Numbered from the stretch's first letter, positions 15,512 to 31,211 are shown. The stretch: DNA of 64,000 nucleotides from DATEDA01 sp963789885 (GCA_963789885.1 CAWBNB010000050.1:1-64000), one strand, 5' to 3'. Translations and numbers: made by a program. The notes: generated from the letters alone by a model not told the origin.

Positions 15512-15537
15512 CCCGGGCCGGCCCCGGGCGAGTCCCG

Positions 15538-17295
15538 TCAACGGGCGAAGCGGTAGTTGGTGTCGATGTCCGCCCGGGTGACCACCCCGTACGCCTGGGT
15601 CATGGCGGAGGTTGGGGGGCGGGCGATGTACAGCGCCTCGGCGCCGCTCGCGTCCATCGCCTCGAGCGCCTCCTGCAGCGTCGCCTGCAGCGGGATCGGC
15701 GCGACCTGCAGCCGTCCGGCAGGTACCTCGAGCAGGTCGAACTCGCCTGCGTCGGGGTGCTCCATCGTCTGCCGCACGAGGTCCATTGCGGGCAGGAGCG
15801 CTTCGGGACCACGCGTGCCGAGCACCAGCACCCAGCTCGGGCTGCGGGCGAGGGCCGCGTCGATCTCGGCCCGGCGCGCGCGTCGCGGCAGTCCAGCGAC
15901 GCTCAGATCCATCGCCGCTCCCACGCCGACGCGCCGCAGCGACTGCACGATCGGATCGCTGCGGTAGTCGAGCCCGCGCGCGCGCATCAGGGTGACGAAC
16001 ACCGGCTGTTGCCCGAAGACGACCCGCGACACGCCGTACGCGGCGATCGCGGCCAGCATCCCGGGCCAGATGATGTGCGGGTTGCCGGTGAGCTCGAGCA
16101 TCGCCGTCAGCGCGGCGAGCGGCGCGTGCAGCGTGCCCGCCATCATCGTCCCGAGGCCGATGAGCGCGTAGAAGCCCGGCGACGAGACGGCGACAGGCGC
16201 GAGCCACTGGCCCAGCACGCCGAGCGCGCCGCCGGCGGTCGCACCGATCACGATCACCGGGCCGATCAGCCCGCCCGGGATCCCCAGGCCGATCGTGGCA
16301 CCGGTCGCCAGCAGCTTGAACGCGACGATCGCGAGCAGCACCGTCACAGGCACGTTTCCGAGGAGCGCGCTGCCCACGGTGTCGTACCCGATGCCCATGA
16401 TCTGCGGCGCGGGGAGCGCGCACACGCCGGTCAGCGCGCCAGCGAGCAGGGCACGGGTCCAGAACGGCCAAGCCGCGGTGCGACGCGCGGTCGCGCCGAC
16501 GAGCGCGATGAAGGCTGCCGCGAGGACGCCGATCGCAAGCCCCATGCCGAGGACATACGGGAGCTCCCAGAGGGAGCCGAGGGTGAGCGGCGGCACCACG
16601 AACGCCGGCGCGTCGCCGTACGCGATGTGCGTCACCGCAGTCGCGCTCACCGCGGCGAGGATCACCGGCGCGAAGCCGACGACGGTGTACTCCATGAGCA
16701 CCACTTCCATCGCGAACGCCACCCCGGCAAGCGGGGTGTTGAAAGACGCCGCGATCGCAGCCGCCACGCCGCATCCGACCAGCACGCGGAGGCTGTTGTT
16801 GGGCAGGGCGAGGCGCTGGCCGGCAACGCTCGCGCTCGCGGCGCCGAGATGGATGGCAGGGCCCTCACGTCCCACCGACATTCCGGAAACGATCGCCACT
16901 GCAGCGCCGATGAACTGCATGACCGCGTTTCGCAACGGGAGCCGTCCCTGGTGGTACGCGAGGCGCTCCATGACGTGCACGACGCCCACGTGGTGGACCA
17001 ACTCGGGCAGCGGCTGGAACATCGCGGCGATGGCCAGGGCGCCGGCGATCGGCAGCAGCAGGCGCGCCTCCGGGGGCAAGGCCTCGTAGTTCTCGGGTCC
17101 TCCCGGCGGGAGCAGCGCGGCCTGCGACAACTCGATGATCATCCGAAACGCGATCATCACCAGCGCTGCGAGTATCCCGCAGGCGATACCGAGCACGGCG
17201 AGTTGGGGCAACGCCTCGGCGCGCGAGACGTGCAGGCGCTGTTCGTCCAGCACTTGAGCCAGGCGTGCGCGCAGGCGCCGCACTGGTGCGTTCAA
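15538..17295 (-). CDS. ClC-family chloride channel/transporter with C-terminal CBS region
   Basis: About 585 aa. It carries the ClC selectivity motifs GMSVGREGPAIH (about residues 136-147) and GLGIPGGLIGPVIV, many membrane segments, and a soluble tail with CBS-like halves (MDLSVAGLPRRAR; YGVVTRADIDTNYRF). ClC proteins carry chloride, often in exchange for protons. The frame is open to 17436, overlapping the upstream gene; a TTG at 17295 (LNAPVRR) just after that gene ends is preferred, but no Shine-Dalgarno confirms it. It is the last gene of the glgB-glgE-treS series, probably by position only. Confidence 0.85.
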   Translation of the reverse strand: MNAPVRRLRARLAQVLDEQRLHVSRAEALPQLAVLGIACGILAALVMIAFRMIIELSQAALLPPGGPENYEALPPEARLLLPIAGALAIAAMFQPLPELVHHVGVVHVMERLAYHQGRLPLRNAVMQFIGAAVAIVSGMSVGREGPAIHLGAASASVAGQRLALPNNSLRVLVGCGVAAAIAASFNTPLAGVAFAMEVVLMEYTVVGFAPVILAAVSATAVTHIAYGDAPAFVVPPLTLGSLWELPYVLGMGLAIGVLAAAFIALVGATARRTAAWPFWTRALLAGALTGVCALPAPQIMGIGYDTVGSALLGNVPVTVLLAIVAFKLLATGATIGLGIPGGLIGPVIVIGATAGGALGVLGQWLAPVAVSSPGFYALIGLGTMMAGTLHAPLAALTAMLELTGNPHIIWPGMLAAIAAYGVSRVVFGQQPVFVTLMRARGLDYRSDPIVQSLRRVGVGAAMDLSVAGLPRRARRAEIDAALARSPSWVLVLGTRGPEALLPAMDLVRQTMEHPDAGEFDLLEVPAGRLQVAPIPLQATLQEALEAMDASGAEALYIARPPTSAMTQAYGVVTRADIDTNYRFAR

Positions 17296-17329
17296 TGGCG
17301 GCCGCGAGAGACGGTGACCGCGTTCCCGC

Positions 17330-17998
17330 TCAGCGCTCGTCTTCCCGCCGCCGCCGCGGCCACCAGCGCTCGAGCAGGGCGGCAGCCCAATCCCGCCCGC
17401 CGAGCCCGAAAGCGAGCGCGAGCGCGAACACGACACCGGCGAGGATGATGAGGAAGCTCTCGCGGATGATCGCTCCCCCGACGCTCATCTGATCGAGCGC
17501 GATCAGGACCACGAACGCGATGATCGCGTACTGCGCGATCCGGGCGAGGAGCTCCGCGTCGCCCGGACCGATCCCGATGTTCCGGCAATAGGTGCTCACC
17601 GCAGTCGCGACGAAGCGGGCGAAGTACGTCGCCGAAGGCGAGGATGAGCAGCGCCACCACGACCTGCGGCACGAAGAGGACGACCTTGCGCAGGAGATCG
17701 GTGATGTAAGTGAGCCCGAGGCCGTTGAAGGCGATGATCAGCGCGGCGAGGACCACGAGCCAGTAGACGAGCGCGCCGAAGATGCCGGTGGTGTCGGTCC
17801 GGATGCCGCCCTGCTCGAGGAATCCGTCCATGCCCGCGCGCTCGGTCAGCACGTTGAAGTTGATCGCGCGCAGGGCCTTCACGACCGCGAAACGCGCCGC
17901 CCGCGCGAGCAACCACCCGCCGATCAGCACCACGATCGCGAGCGCGAGCCGCGGCAGGAACGCCCCGACCTCGGTCAGCAGCGCGCGCAGCGGTTCGA

Positions 17999-18020
<22 letters not shown>
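17330..18020 (-). CDS. Small membrane channel-like protein with TM-helix repeats (one frameshift)
   Basis: ATG 18020 behind a GGAGG; about 230 aa once repaired. LALAIVVLIGGWLLARAARF and the later hydrophobic helices resemble the conserved TM helix (pfam05552) of CmpX-like mechanosensitive proteins. One extra base near 17630 moves the rest (YFARFVATAVSTYCRNIG... to EDER) into another frame. It overlaps the treS end by 22 bases. The insertion matches the error pattern of this region. Confidence 0.65.
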
Positions 18021-21401
<3,381 letters not shown>

Positions 21402-21416
21402 CGCCCGCGCTCCCGC

Positions 21417-23428
21417 CTACAGGAAGTAGTCGAAGTCGCGTTCGCTGCGCACCCGCCGCCGCAGCCGGAAGACGTGCGCCGGCGCGCGCTGCGGGTCGAG
21501 GCTCACGTAGTTGCCGCGCGCCGCTCCAAAGGTAGCGGGCGCCGCTCAGGAGCTCGTGCATCTGGTATGGCGCGTGCGAGTCGATCCCGAGCGATTCGAG
21601 GTCGAGCTCGACCCAGCCCGACTGGACATGATAGGGGTCGAGGTTGACCACTGTGAGGATCACGTTGTCGCCACTCGTCGTGGTCTTCCAGTAGCAGATG
21701 ATGCTGTCGTTGTCCACCGGACAGAACGCGAGCGACCAGTCGGCCTGCAGGGCCGAGTTCTCCCGCCGCACCCGGTTCACCCGGCCGATCAGGGCGGCGA
21801 GGCTGTCGGCGCGATCGAGATCCCACTCGCGCAGCTGGTACTTCTCCGAGTCGAGATACTCCTCGCTGCCCGGCTCGCGCGGCGCATGCTCGGCGAGCTC
21901 GAACGCCGGCCCGTAGATGCCGTAGCTCGCCGCGAGCGTCGCGGCGAGCACGAGCCGCGCGATGAACGCCGGTCGCCCGCCGAACTGCAGGTACTCGGTG
22001 AGGATGTCGGGCGTGTTCGGCCACACGTTCGGGCGGAAGTACTCGCGCGCCGGGACCGTGCGCGAGCTCGGTGAAGTACTCGGTGAGCTCGCGCTTCGTG
22101 TTGCGCCAGGTGAAGTACGTGTACGACTGCGTGAAGCCGAGCTTCGCCAGGCGGTGCATGACCTTGGGGCGCGTGAACGCCTCGGCGAGGAAGATCACGT
22201 CGGGATGTGCGCGCTTCACCTCGGCGATCACCCACTCCCAGAACGCGAACGGCTTGGTGTGCGGGTTGTCGACGCGGAAGATCCGCACCCCCTCGTCGAT
22301 CCAGAAATCGAACACGTCCTTCAGCTCCGTCCCACAGCGCCGCGCCAGTCGCCGGATTCGAAGTCGAAGGGATAGATGTCCTGGTACTTCTTGGGCGGGT
22401 TCTCGGCGTACTGCACCGTGCCGTCGGGCCGCCGCGCGGAACCACTGCGGGTGCTGCCTTCACGTAGGGATGGTCGGGCGCGCACTGGAAGGCGATGTCG
22501 AGCGCCACCTCGATGCCGCGCTCGCGCGCCGCGGCGACCAGTCGCCGGAAGTCCTCGAGCGTGCCGAGCTCCGGGTGGATCGCCTTGTGCCCGCCCTCCG
22601 CCGCGCCGATCGCCCATGGGCTGCCGATGTCCGTCCGGCCCGCGGCGAGCGCGTTGTTCGGGCCCTTGCGGTTGTCGCGCCCGATCGGGTGGATCGGCGG
22701 CAGGTAGAGGACGTCGAACCCCATCGCGGCGACGTACGGGCAGCCGCGCCTCGCAGTCGCGGAAGGTGCCGTGCCGGCCCGGCTCCGGTGAAGCCGAGCG
22801 CGGGAACATCTCGTACCAGGTGCTGAACTGCGCGCGCCCGCGGTCCACGACGAGCGGGAACTCGATCGGATACGTGAACGCGAAGCGGCGGTCCGGATAG
22901 CGGCCGGCGAGTGCCGCGAGTGCCTCGTCGAGCCCGGCGCGTCGCAGCGCCTCGGGGTCTTCGGCGCGGCGCAGGAGTTTCGCCGTCTCCGCGAGCGGCG
23001 CGCGGTCGGCGTCCGCCGCCCGCGCCGCCGCCTGCTCGACGAGCTCGGCGCCGACGAGCGCGGCGACGCGGATGTCCTCGGGGTCCACGCGACGCGCGAA
23101 GTCGTGCCGCCACGAGAGGAACGCGTCGACCCAGGCGGTGACGGTGTAGCGGTAGCGCCCCGCGGTCCCGACGACGAAGCTCCCGCGCCAGCGGTCGTTG
23201 CCGATCGGCGTCATCGGCGCCTCGCGCCATGCGCGCTCGGAGTCCGGGCGCCACAGCAGGCGGGCGGCGAGGACGTCGTGGCCGTCGGCGAAGCAGTCGG
23301 CCTCGACCTCGACCTTGTCGCCGACGACGCGCTTTGCCGCGAAGCGCCCGCCGTCCACCGACGGCGAGATCGATTCCACGACCGCGCGCACGCGGCCGTC
23401 GCCTTGCGGTTCGGGACTCGCCCGCGGT

Positions 23429-23436
<8 letters not shown>
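21417..23436 (-). CDS. glgE: GlgE maltosyltransferase (seven one-base insertions)
   Basis: Alpha-1,4-glucan:maltose-1-phosphate maltosyltransferase extends glucan chains from maltose-1-phosphate. ATG 23436 overlaps glgB by eight bases. Family signatures: PIEFPLVVDRGRAQFSTWYE, GFDVLYLPPIHPIGR, NPPKKYQDIYPFDFE, IFRVDNPHTKPFAFWEW (nucleophile Asp), VIFLAEAFTRPKVM (Glu). Repaired length is about 670 aa, normal for GlgE. Shifts lie near 22745, 22455, 22437, 22342, 22330, 22067 and 21527; in two places the third frame carries the few residues between paired shifts (HPQWFRA, ALWD), which shows they are added bases. Confidence 0.85.
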
Positions 23437-25309
<1,873 letters not shown>

Positions 25310-25469
25310 CCTTGCCTCCTTAGCCTGGGGGCTTGCGGGTCCTGCTACGGCGATGCTGCGCTGGCACGCGGTGCGGAGTGGCACCGGCCGCCCAGGTAGG
25401 CGTCCCCGGGACTGCGCTTCGCCCGCTCGCCGCGTAATTTAATGCGACCGCATCGGCATCGCGATAGTT

Positions 25470-25695
25470 CCCCGGCGGTGGGCAGCGCGGCGCATAGTGC
25501 ATCGATCACTCCGAAGATCGCGGTGTAGCCGCGCGCGTCGGCCTGTGCACCCGGCGTCGCAGCGAGGATCCCGTGCGGGGCCAGATTGCGCTCGAGGAGC
25601 GCGATTACGCGCGTGCGCGCGACGTCCAGGAGCCCGGCCTCCGGGCGCTCGCCGCGGGCCGGCCCGGGCGAGTCCGGCCGTCGCTCGATCGTCAC
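25470..25695 (-). pseudogene. N-terminal remnant of a glycogen-debranching-like enzyme
   Basis: GTG 25695 opens TIERRPDSPGPARGERPEAG and VIALLERNLAPHGILAATPG, ending in ADARGYTAIFG. This resembles the start of the amylo-1,6-glucosidase/MGH1-like hydrolases found beside trehalose-glycogen genes. The similarity stops near 25485, so only about 70 residues remain. The call rests on recalled family sequence and is tentative. Confidence 0.45.
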
Positions 25696-25748
25696 GCCGC
25701 GAGTGTAACCGCGGGCTTCGCCGCGCAGTGCCGCCGGGGACGCCCAGG

Positions 25749-26655
25749 TCACGTGCGCGGCGCTTCGGGAGCGGCGCCGACGCGGAACTGCGGCGTGAGG
25801 CCGTCCTTCCCGACCCCCGGGTATACGGTAGAGGTGCGGGAACGGTATCTCGATGCCGCGCGCGTCGAACGCACGCTTCAGCCGACGCAGGAACTCGCGG
25901 CGCACGGCCCACTGCTCGAGCGGCGCCACTTTGAAGCGGCAGCGCAGGATGACCGCCGAGTCGACCCATTTCTCGACGCCGGCGATCTCGATCTCGTCGA
26001 GGATCCGCGGCGCGAACGCGGTATCGGCGCGCAACTCGGCAGCGACCGCGCGCATCACCTCGAAGGCTTCGTCGACGTCCTCGCGGTAGGCGACGTCCAC
26101 GTCGATCACCGACTGCGCGAACCCGCGGCTCATGTTGGTGACGGTCGTGACGAGGCCGTTCGGGATGAAGTGGACGTTGCCGTCGTAGTCGCGCAAACGT
26201 ACGTAGTGAGGCGTGATCTCCTCGACCAGGCCGGCCTTGTCGGCGACCTGCACCGCGTCGCCCTGGCGGATCTGATTCTCGCGCAGGATGAAGAAGCCGG
26301 TGAAGTAATCCTTCACCAGGCTCTGCGCGCCGAAACCGACCGCGATGCCGACCACGCCGGCCGCCCCGAGGATGGGGGCTACGGATACGCCGAGCTCGCC
26401 GAGCACGAGCATGCCGGCGATCAGGCTGACGACCGCGGCCACGACGTACCGGAACACCCGCCCGAGCGTCGTAGCGCGCTTGACCGCCTCCGGGTCGTCG
26501 AGGCGGCGCGAGAGCCGCGCGCGGAACAGGCGGATCAGGCGCTGCAGCACGGCGATGGCGATCTACGCCGCGACGACGATGACCACGACCCGGAGCCCGG
26601 TGAGGGTCGCCGGGTTCCAGTGCGCGGGGTTGAGCAGTTGGAGCGTTTCGTTCAC
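25749..26655 (-). pseudogene. MscS mechanosensitive channel gene with an amber stop
   Basis: GTG 26655 starts NETLQLLNPAHWNPATLTGL, then an in-frame TAG at 26563-26565 interrupts after VVVIVVAA; IAIAVLQRLIRLFRARLSRR continues in the same frame. The MscS core follows: ILGAAGVVGIAVGFGAQSLV, GFFILRENQIRQGDAVQVAD, FIPNGLVTTVTNMSRGFAQS. A one-base addition near 25828 hides the natural end (VYPGVGKDGLTPQFRVGAAP, stop 25749). Without the stop it would be a normal small MscS of about 300 aa. A shorter product from the GTG at 26550 is possible. Confidence 0.7.
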
Positions 26656-26669
26656 GTCGGTCTCCGCGT

Positions 26670-26960
26670 CAGGCGGCCCCGTCCCGTAGGCGAGGAGCGC
26701 GCCGGGGAAGTAGGCGAGGGCCCGGCCAAGCTCCAGGACGACGCCCGGGGCGAGGGTTTCCCCGGTGAGCAGGTTCTCGAGCCGCGTGCCCGCCGGGATG
26801 AACGACAGGTCGACGGCCGTATCGCCCCACGCCGCCGCACCGAGCGGCGCGCCGCCCACGTCCAGCCCGAGAGAAGCAAACAACCGGCCCGGGACGACCA
26901 CCACGCCGGCCAGACCGAGGCGCCGCGCGTATGCGACGACATGGCTCATGCCGGGTCTGC
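26670..26960 (-). pseudogene. treY: C-terminal remnant of malto-oligosyltrehalose synthase
   Basis: VVAYARRLGLAGVVVVPGRL, APLGAAAWGDTAVDLSFIPA, RLENLLTGETLAPG and ELGRALAYFPGALLA match the last 90 or so residues of TreY. The whole catalytic domain is missing. Its frame runs without a stop into the mscS gene, so the two are fused in frame. It implies that a TreYZ route once lay here beside GlgE. Confidence 0.65.
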
Positions 26961-26994
26961 ACGCGGTCGTGGTGAACGTTGAGCCCGCCGTACC

Positions 26995-27205
26995 GCTCAT
27001 GCAGCGGCTGGTGGACGGCAGGCAAGCTCGTTGCGGGTCTCGGTGCCGGGAACGTCAACCGCTGGCTCGTCGGCTGGGGAATGATTCCGCGCGGAGAGGT
27101 GGAGTTGATCTTCGCCTTTGTCGGCAAGGCGACCGGTGTCCTGACCAGCGACCTCTTCTCGGTCATCGTGCTGATGGTCGTGGGAACGACCCTTCTCACG
27201 CCTCC
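26995..27205 (+). pseudogene. Remnant of a CPA-type cation:proton antiporter
   Basis: A plus-strand stretch reads GKLVAGLGAG, VNRWLVGWGMIPRGEVELIF, FAFVGKATGVL and DLFSVIVLMVVGTTLLTPP, typical of the last transmembrane helices of Kef/NhaP-type antiporters. Both ends are cut: treY sequence precedes it and zwf sequence overlaps its end on the other strand. Confidence 0.65.
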
Positions 27206-27293
27206 GCCGGCAGCAGCCCGGCGCGCGACAGGTTGTACAGCGACGAGATGAGCTTGCGCCGGGTGAGGTCGCCCGAGGCACCGAAGATCACCC
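27196..27293 (-). pseudogene. zwf: N-terminal fragment of glucose-6-phosphate dehydrogenase
   Basis: One frame reads VIFGASGDLTRRKLISSLYN and LSRAGLLPAEA, the NADP-binding Rossmann start of Zwf (GASGDLTRRK), and ends in a stop after about 31 residues. It directly follows the phosphoketolase fragment on the same strand with no start codon of its own. Confidence 0.6.
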
Positions 27294-27530
27294 CGGTCGA
27301 TCACGTCGGCGACGAGGTGGAAGCGGTCGATGTCGTTCAGCACCGCCATGTCGAACGGCGTCGCCGTCGTGCCTTCCTCCTTGCAGCCGCGCACATGCAG
27401 GTTCTTGTGGTTGGTGCGGCGGTGGGTGAGCCGGTGGATCAGCCACGGGTAGCCCGTGGAAGTTGAAGATGATCGGCCGGTCGCGCAGAAGGTCCTGCGT
27501 CGCGTCGACGTTCCCGCAATGCTGGTCAAG
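27294..27530 (-). pseudogene. C-terminal fragment of phosphoketolase
   Basis: ATQDLLRDRPIIFNFHG, YPWLIHRLTHRRTNHKNLHV, KEEGTTATPFDMAVLNDIDR and FHLVADVIDR are highly characteristic of XFP, close to its C-terminus. One added G near 27450 separates the first piece. The remaining 700 or so residues are absent. Downstream it runs straight into zwf sequence. Confidence 0.75.
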
Positions 27531-27554
27531 TAAGGCCGAGCTCGAAGCGATTCA

Positions 27555-29009
27555 CTACCCGAGCCCGCGCCTCGCTTCCATGGACGGCAGCGGGCGAGCG
27601 GCGAGCGGCGCTGCGACTGATTCGAGCGAGCGGCGCTCGGCGTCCACCGCGAGGACTGCCGCGACGAGCGCGGCGGCGAGCATCAGTCCGCCGGCCAGCG
27701 CGTAGCCGGCGAACACCTCGGATCGGGATCCGCCTTCGATCAGGTGTCCGAACACGATCGGTCCGGCGACCCCGCCCAGGCCCGTGCCCAGCGCGTAGAA
27801 CCAGGCGATTGCGCTCGCCCTGACTTCCAGCGGGAAACTCTCGCCCACCGTGAGATACGCGGAGCTCGCGGCTGCTGAGGCGAAGAAGAACACGACGCTC
27901 CACGCGAGCGTCTGCGTAAACTGCGTCAATGCGCCGGCGGCGAACAGCACGCCGGTGACGACGATCAGCACTCCCGTTATCGCATACGTGATGGTGATCA
28001 TGACGCGCCGTCCGATGCGGTCGAATAGCGGACCGAGGAGGAGCGGCCCGAGGAAATTGCCTGCGGCGAAAGGCAGGAGAAACAGTCCGACGCGCGATTC
28101 AGGCACCTCGTAATAGCGGGTCAACACGAGCGCGTAGGTAAAGAAAACCGCGTTATACAAAAAGGCCTGTGCGCTCATGAGGCTCAAGCCGAGGATCGCG
28201 CGCCGCGGGTAGCGGCGCAGCAGGACGTTGAACAGCGCGAACCAGCCGGTGCGACCCGCGGGATCGAGAAGGATCGGCTGCGGGCGCTCGTGATCGGGCA
28301 GCTTGCCGCCCGCCGCCTCGATGTCGGCGACGATGCGCTCGGCTTCGTCGCGCCGCCGCTGCAGCAGAAGCCAGCGAGGGCTCTCAGGCACGAACCGGCG
28401 CAGCGGGAGGATCGCAAGCGCGAGCGCTCCGCCGATGATGAAAGCGACCCGCCAGCCCCATTCGGGCGGAAAGATCCCGCTGTCGAGTATGAGGACGGCG
28501 CCGGCGGCGCCGACCGCGGCGCCGACCCAGAAGCTGCCGTTGACGGCCAGATCGATCCGCCCGCGCAGCCGCGCGGGCATGAACTCCTGGATCGCCGAGT
28601 TGATCGCGGCGTATTCCCCGCCGATCCCCGCGCCGGTGAGGAATCGCAGCGCTGCGAAAGCGGCGAAGTCGGGGGCGAAACCCGAGGCGACGGTCGCCGC
28701 CGCGTACAGTCCGAGCGTCAGGAAGAAGAGCCGGCGCCGGCCGTAGCGGTCCGCGAGGCCGCCGAACACGATCGCGCCGAGCACTGCGCCCGCGACGTAG
28801 ATCCCGGCCGTCTCTCCCACCTGCGTGGCGCTGAGCCCGAGCGTCGAAGGCAGCGTGAGCACGCCCGCCAGCGCCCCGACCAGCGTGACCTCGAGCCCGT
28901 CGATGATCCAGCTCGTCCCGAGCGCGGCGATGAGCAGCGTATGGAAGCGCGACCAGCGCAGCCGGTCGAGCCGGGCGGGCACATCGGTAGCGAACGGACC
29001 CTTGACCAT
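27555..29009 (-). CDS. MFS transporter, sugar/organic-acid porter type
   Basis: 484 aa, twelve predicted membrane helices, intact. GGLADRYGRRRLFFLTLGLY is the MFS loop 2-3 motif, LTGAGIGGEYAAINSAIQEF and FVPESPRWLLLQRRRDEAER are typical of the sugar porter/SV2-like branch, and DRIGRRVMITITYAITG is the second loop motif. The substrate is unknown. It is a single gene: the pieces on its right are fragments and the next upstream gene is 0.9 kb away. Confidence 0.85.
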   Translation of the reverse strand: MVKGPFATDVPARLDRLRWSRFHTLLIAALGTSWIIDGLEVTLVGALAGVLTLPSTLGLSATQVGETAGIYVAGAVLGAIVFGGLADRYGRRRLFFLTLGLYAAATVASGFAPDFAAFAALRFLTGAGIGGEYAAINSAIQEFMPARLRGRIDLAVNGSFWVGAAVGAAGAVLILDSGIFPPEWGWRVAFIIGGALALAILPLRRFVPESPRWLLLQRRRDEAERIVADIEAAGGKLPDHERPQPILLDPAGRTGWFALFNVLLRRYPRRAILGLSLMSAQAFLYNAVFFTYALVLTRYYEVPESRVGLFLLPFAAGNFLGPLLLGPLFDRIGRRVMITITYAITGVLIVVTGVLFAAGALTQFTQTLAWSVVFFFASAAASSAYLTVGESFPLEVRASAIAWFYALGTGLGGVAGPIVFGHLIEGGSRSEVFAGYALAGGLMLAAALVAAVLAVDAERRSLESVAAPLAARPLPSMEARRGLG

Positions 29010-29289
29010 GCTCGCTCCGTCAAGCAGTACGCGGTGTGTCGGCGGAGAGCACCGCTAGACCCCCGCTCCGTGAATGCCATGGCAAAGCGAGCGCTCGGCC
29101 CTCAGCATCATCCTCTTTCTGCACGCAGACAAGGCACCTCACGCCGGACGACCGAGTTGCGGACCCCGGCCGCGCGAATCAGGCTGCCGGCACCGTGAAT
29201 CCGGACTCGCGCGCACGATCCCCGACGCATATCGGGTCCTGGGATCGCCGGATGTTCGCGTCGGGGAGGTCGTTCTGACGCTGCGCCCG

Positions 29290-29585
29290 GTAGGCAGCGA
29301 CGGCTCGCGCTCGCAGGCGACGTCGTGCGGCGGTCGACTACCTGCGCGCTCGCGCTCGCATCCCGCCGCTAAACGCGGGCTTCGAGGAGATTTTCGAGCG
29401 CTGCACCGCGATCATCACGCCCGCCGCACCGGGGACGGCGCCCAAGGGGGCTGGGTTTCACCGGCGACCCGGCGTTTTGCACCCTGTGAACGCTATGCGG
29501 GATGCCGGCGCTCAGCCTGGCGCTGATGCGGGGCGAAAACGGGCTTGCGCGCTGGCTGGTGTCGCGGGTCGAAGCCGGCTGAATC
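29290..29585 (+). pseudogene. C-terminal remnant of an amidase
   Basis: VDYLRARARIPPLNAGFEEI, FERCTAIITPAAPGTAPKG, TGDPAFCTL, then TLCGMPALSLALMRGENGL match the amidase-signature family end. One frame change near 29450 and a TGA where Trp is expected (CTLWTLCG) show real decay. The Ser-Ser-Lys catalytic part is missing. Bases 29010-29289 between the MFS gene and this remnant hold no gene I recognise. Confidence 0.65.
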
Positions 29586-29603
29586 GATACGGAGGCGGAC
29601 CGC

Positions 29604-29769
29604 GTGGGGTTCAAGATCGCAGCGGGAATCGTGGCGGCAGCGTTGCTCATCGTTTCCTCGGCCCGGTCGTGATCAAGCTCAAGGACGTCGCGTTCAGCGT
29701 CGTCGTGCTGATCGGGCTCGTGATGATGATCACCGACGTCGGCAGTCGCTGAAGTCGAAGGACGACTGA
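29604..29769 (+). pseudogene. Small conserved membrane protein, two one-base deletions
   Basis: GTG 29604 behind GGAGG reads GFKIAAGIVAAALLI, then shifts to FLGPVVIKLKDVAFSVVVLI and GLVMMITDV, then to QSLKSKDD and a stop. Restored, it is a protein of about 54 aa with one or two membrane helices, of a type I recall next to amidase genes in Betaproteobacteria. Both shifts are base losses. Confidence 0.5.
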
Positions 29770-29881
29770 GCGCCTCGGCGAGGCGCTCGAATCAGGGACT
29801 CCAGGGCGTGGTCGCTGCGCCTCCAGCCGAATCCGATTGCCGGCAAAGAGGCGCTGCGTCCACGCCCGTTCGGCAGTAGCT

Positions 29882-31211
29882 TCAGCCCTCCTTCGGGCAA
29901 GCGCGCGGCGTGATGCCCTTCTCCTTGGCGTACTTCGCCGCGGATTCCTCGACCATCGGCCGCACGATCGACTGGTCGGACGCGATCCAGCCGGTGATCG
30001 GGTGCCACTTGGCGCCGTCCCACTGCAGGAACTTGACGGCGCCGCCACCCTCGTGGTCCAAGCAGGAGACCTCAAGCGGCTGCATCAAGCCTACCGCGCC
30101 GAGCTCCTTTAGACGCTTCGCGTCGATGTCCAGGTTCTCGATGCCCCAGCGCATCTGCTCGCCGGTGATCGGCTTGCCCTTGCCGAACTTCGCCTGCGCG
30201 GTGCGGATCGCCTCGGCAGTGATGATGCCGGCGACGACGCCACGGGTGTGGTAGATCGAGCCGATGCGGGACTTGTCGTCGAACTCACCGTGGCCCCGGT
30301 TGTACACGTACTTGATGATGTCCTGCATCACCGGGAAGCTCGTGCCGGGCAGGTTGAAGCCCGCGGCAATGTAGCCCTTCGCCGCGTCGCCGGCCGGAAT
30401 CACGTCCTCCTCGGCCCCCGACCACCACACCCCGACCATCTTGGTGCGCGGAAAGCCCACCTTCGCCGCCGTCTTGATCGCGGTCGGGTTCATCACCCCC
30501 CAGCCGCGCAGGATCACCCAGTCGGGCTGGATCCGCCGGATCTCGAGCCACTGCGACTGCTGCTCGTTGCCCGGGTGCGGCACCGCGATGTGCGTCACCT
30601 CGAAGCCGTACTTCTTCGCCTGCACGTCGAGAACGGGGATTGTCTCCTTGCCGTAGGCCGAGTCGTGATAGAGGTTCACGATCTTCTTGCCCTTCAGCTT
30701 GTTCATCCCGCCTTCGCGCGTGCCGATGAACTTGATGATCGCCGTGTTCTGCGACCAGTAGTTCGTGATCAGCGGGAAGACATACGGGAAGACGCGGCCG
30801 TCGGAAGCGTCGGTGCGTCCGTAACCCATCGAGATGATCGGAATCTTGTCCGCAGTGGCGCGCTCGATCAGCGAATAGGTGATGCCGGTCGAGAGCGGGT
30901 GGATCACCGTCGCGCCGGTCGGACCCTTGCTTCTTCAGGCGCTCGTAGCACTCGACGCCCCGCGCATTGTTGTACTCGGTCTCGCACTTCTCCCAGGTGA
31001 GCTTGACGCCGTTGATGCCGCCGTCGCGGGCGTTCAGCATCGCGAAGTAGTCGATCATGCCGCCGCCGAACCCCGAGCCGCCGGCGGCATAGGGGCCGAC
31101 CCAGTAGAAGTCGGCCGGGATGAACTGCTCGTTCGCCTGCGGGTATGCGCTGGTTGTGAGAACGGCGGCGGCAAGCGCGCCGGCGATGGACATGCATCGG
31201 CTTGCGGACAT
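29882..31211 (-). CDS. ABC-type branched-chain amino-acid-like substrate-binding protein (one frameshift)
   Basis: ATG 31211 behind GAGGAGAGG opens a signal peptide (SIAGALAAAVLTTSAYPQA). The mature part is a type I periplasmic binding protein: FYWVGPYAAGGSGFGGGMID, NARDGGINGVKLTWEKCETE, then after one added base near 30928 HPLSTGITYSLIERATADKI, KIVNLYHDSAYGKETIPVLD and KEKGITPRACPKEG. Repaired length is about 443 aa. No permease or ATPase genes lie beside it, so the transporter core must be elsewhere or lost. Confidence 0.8.
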
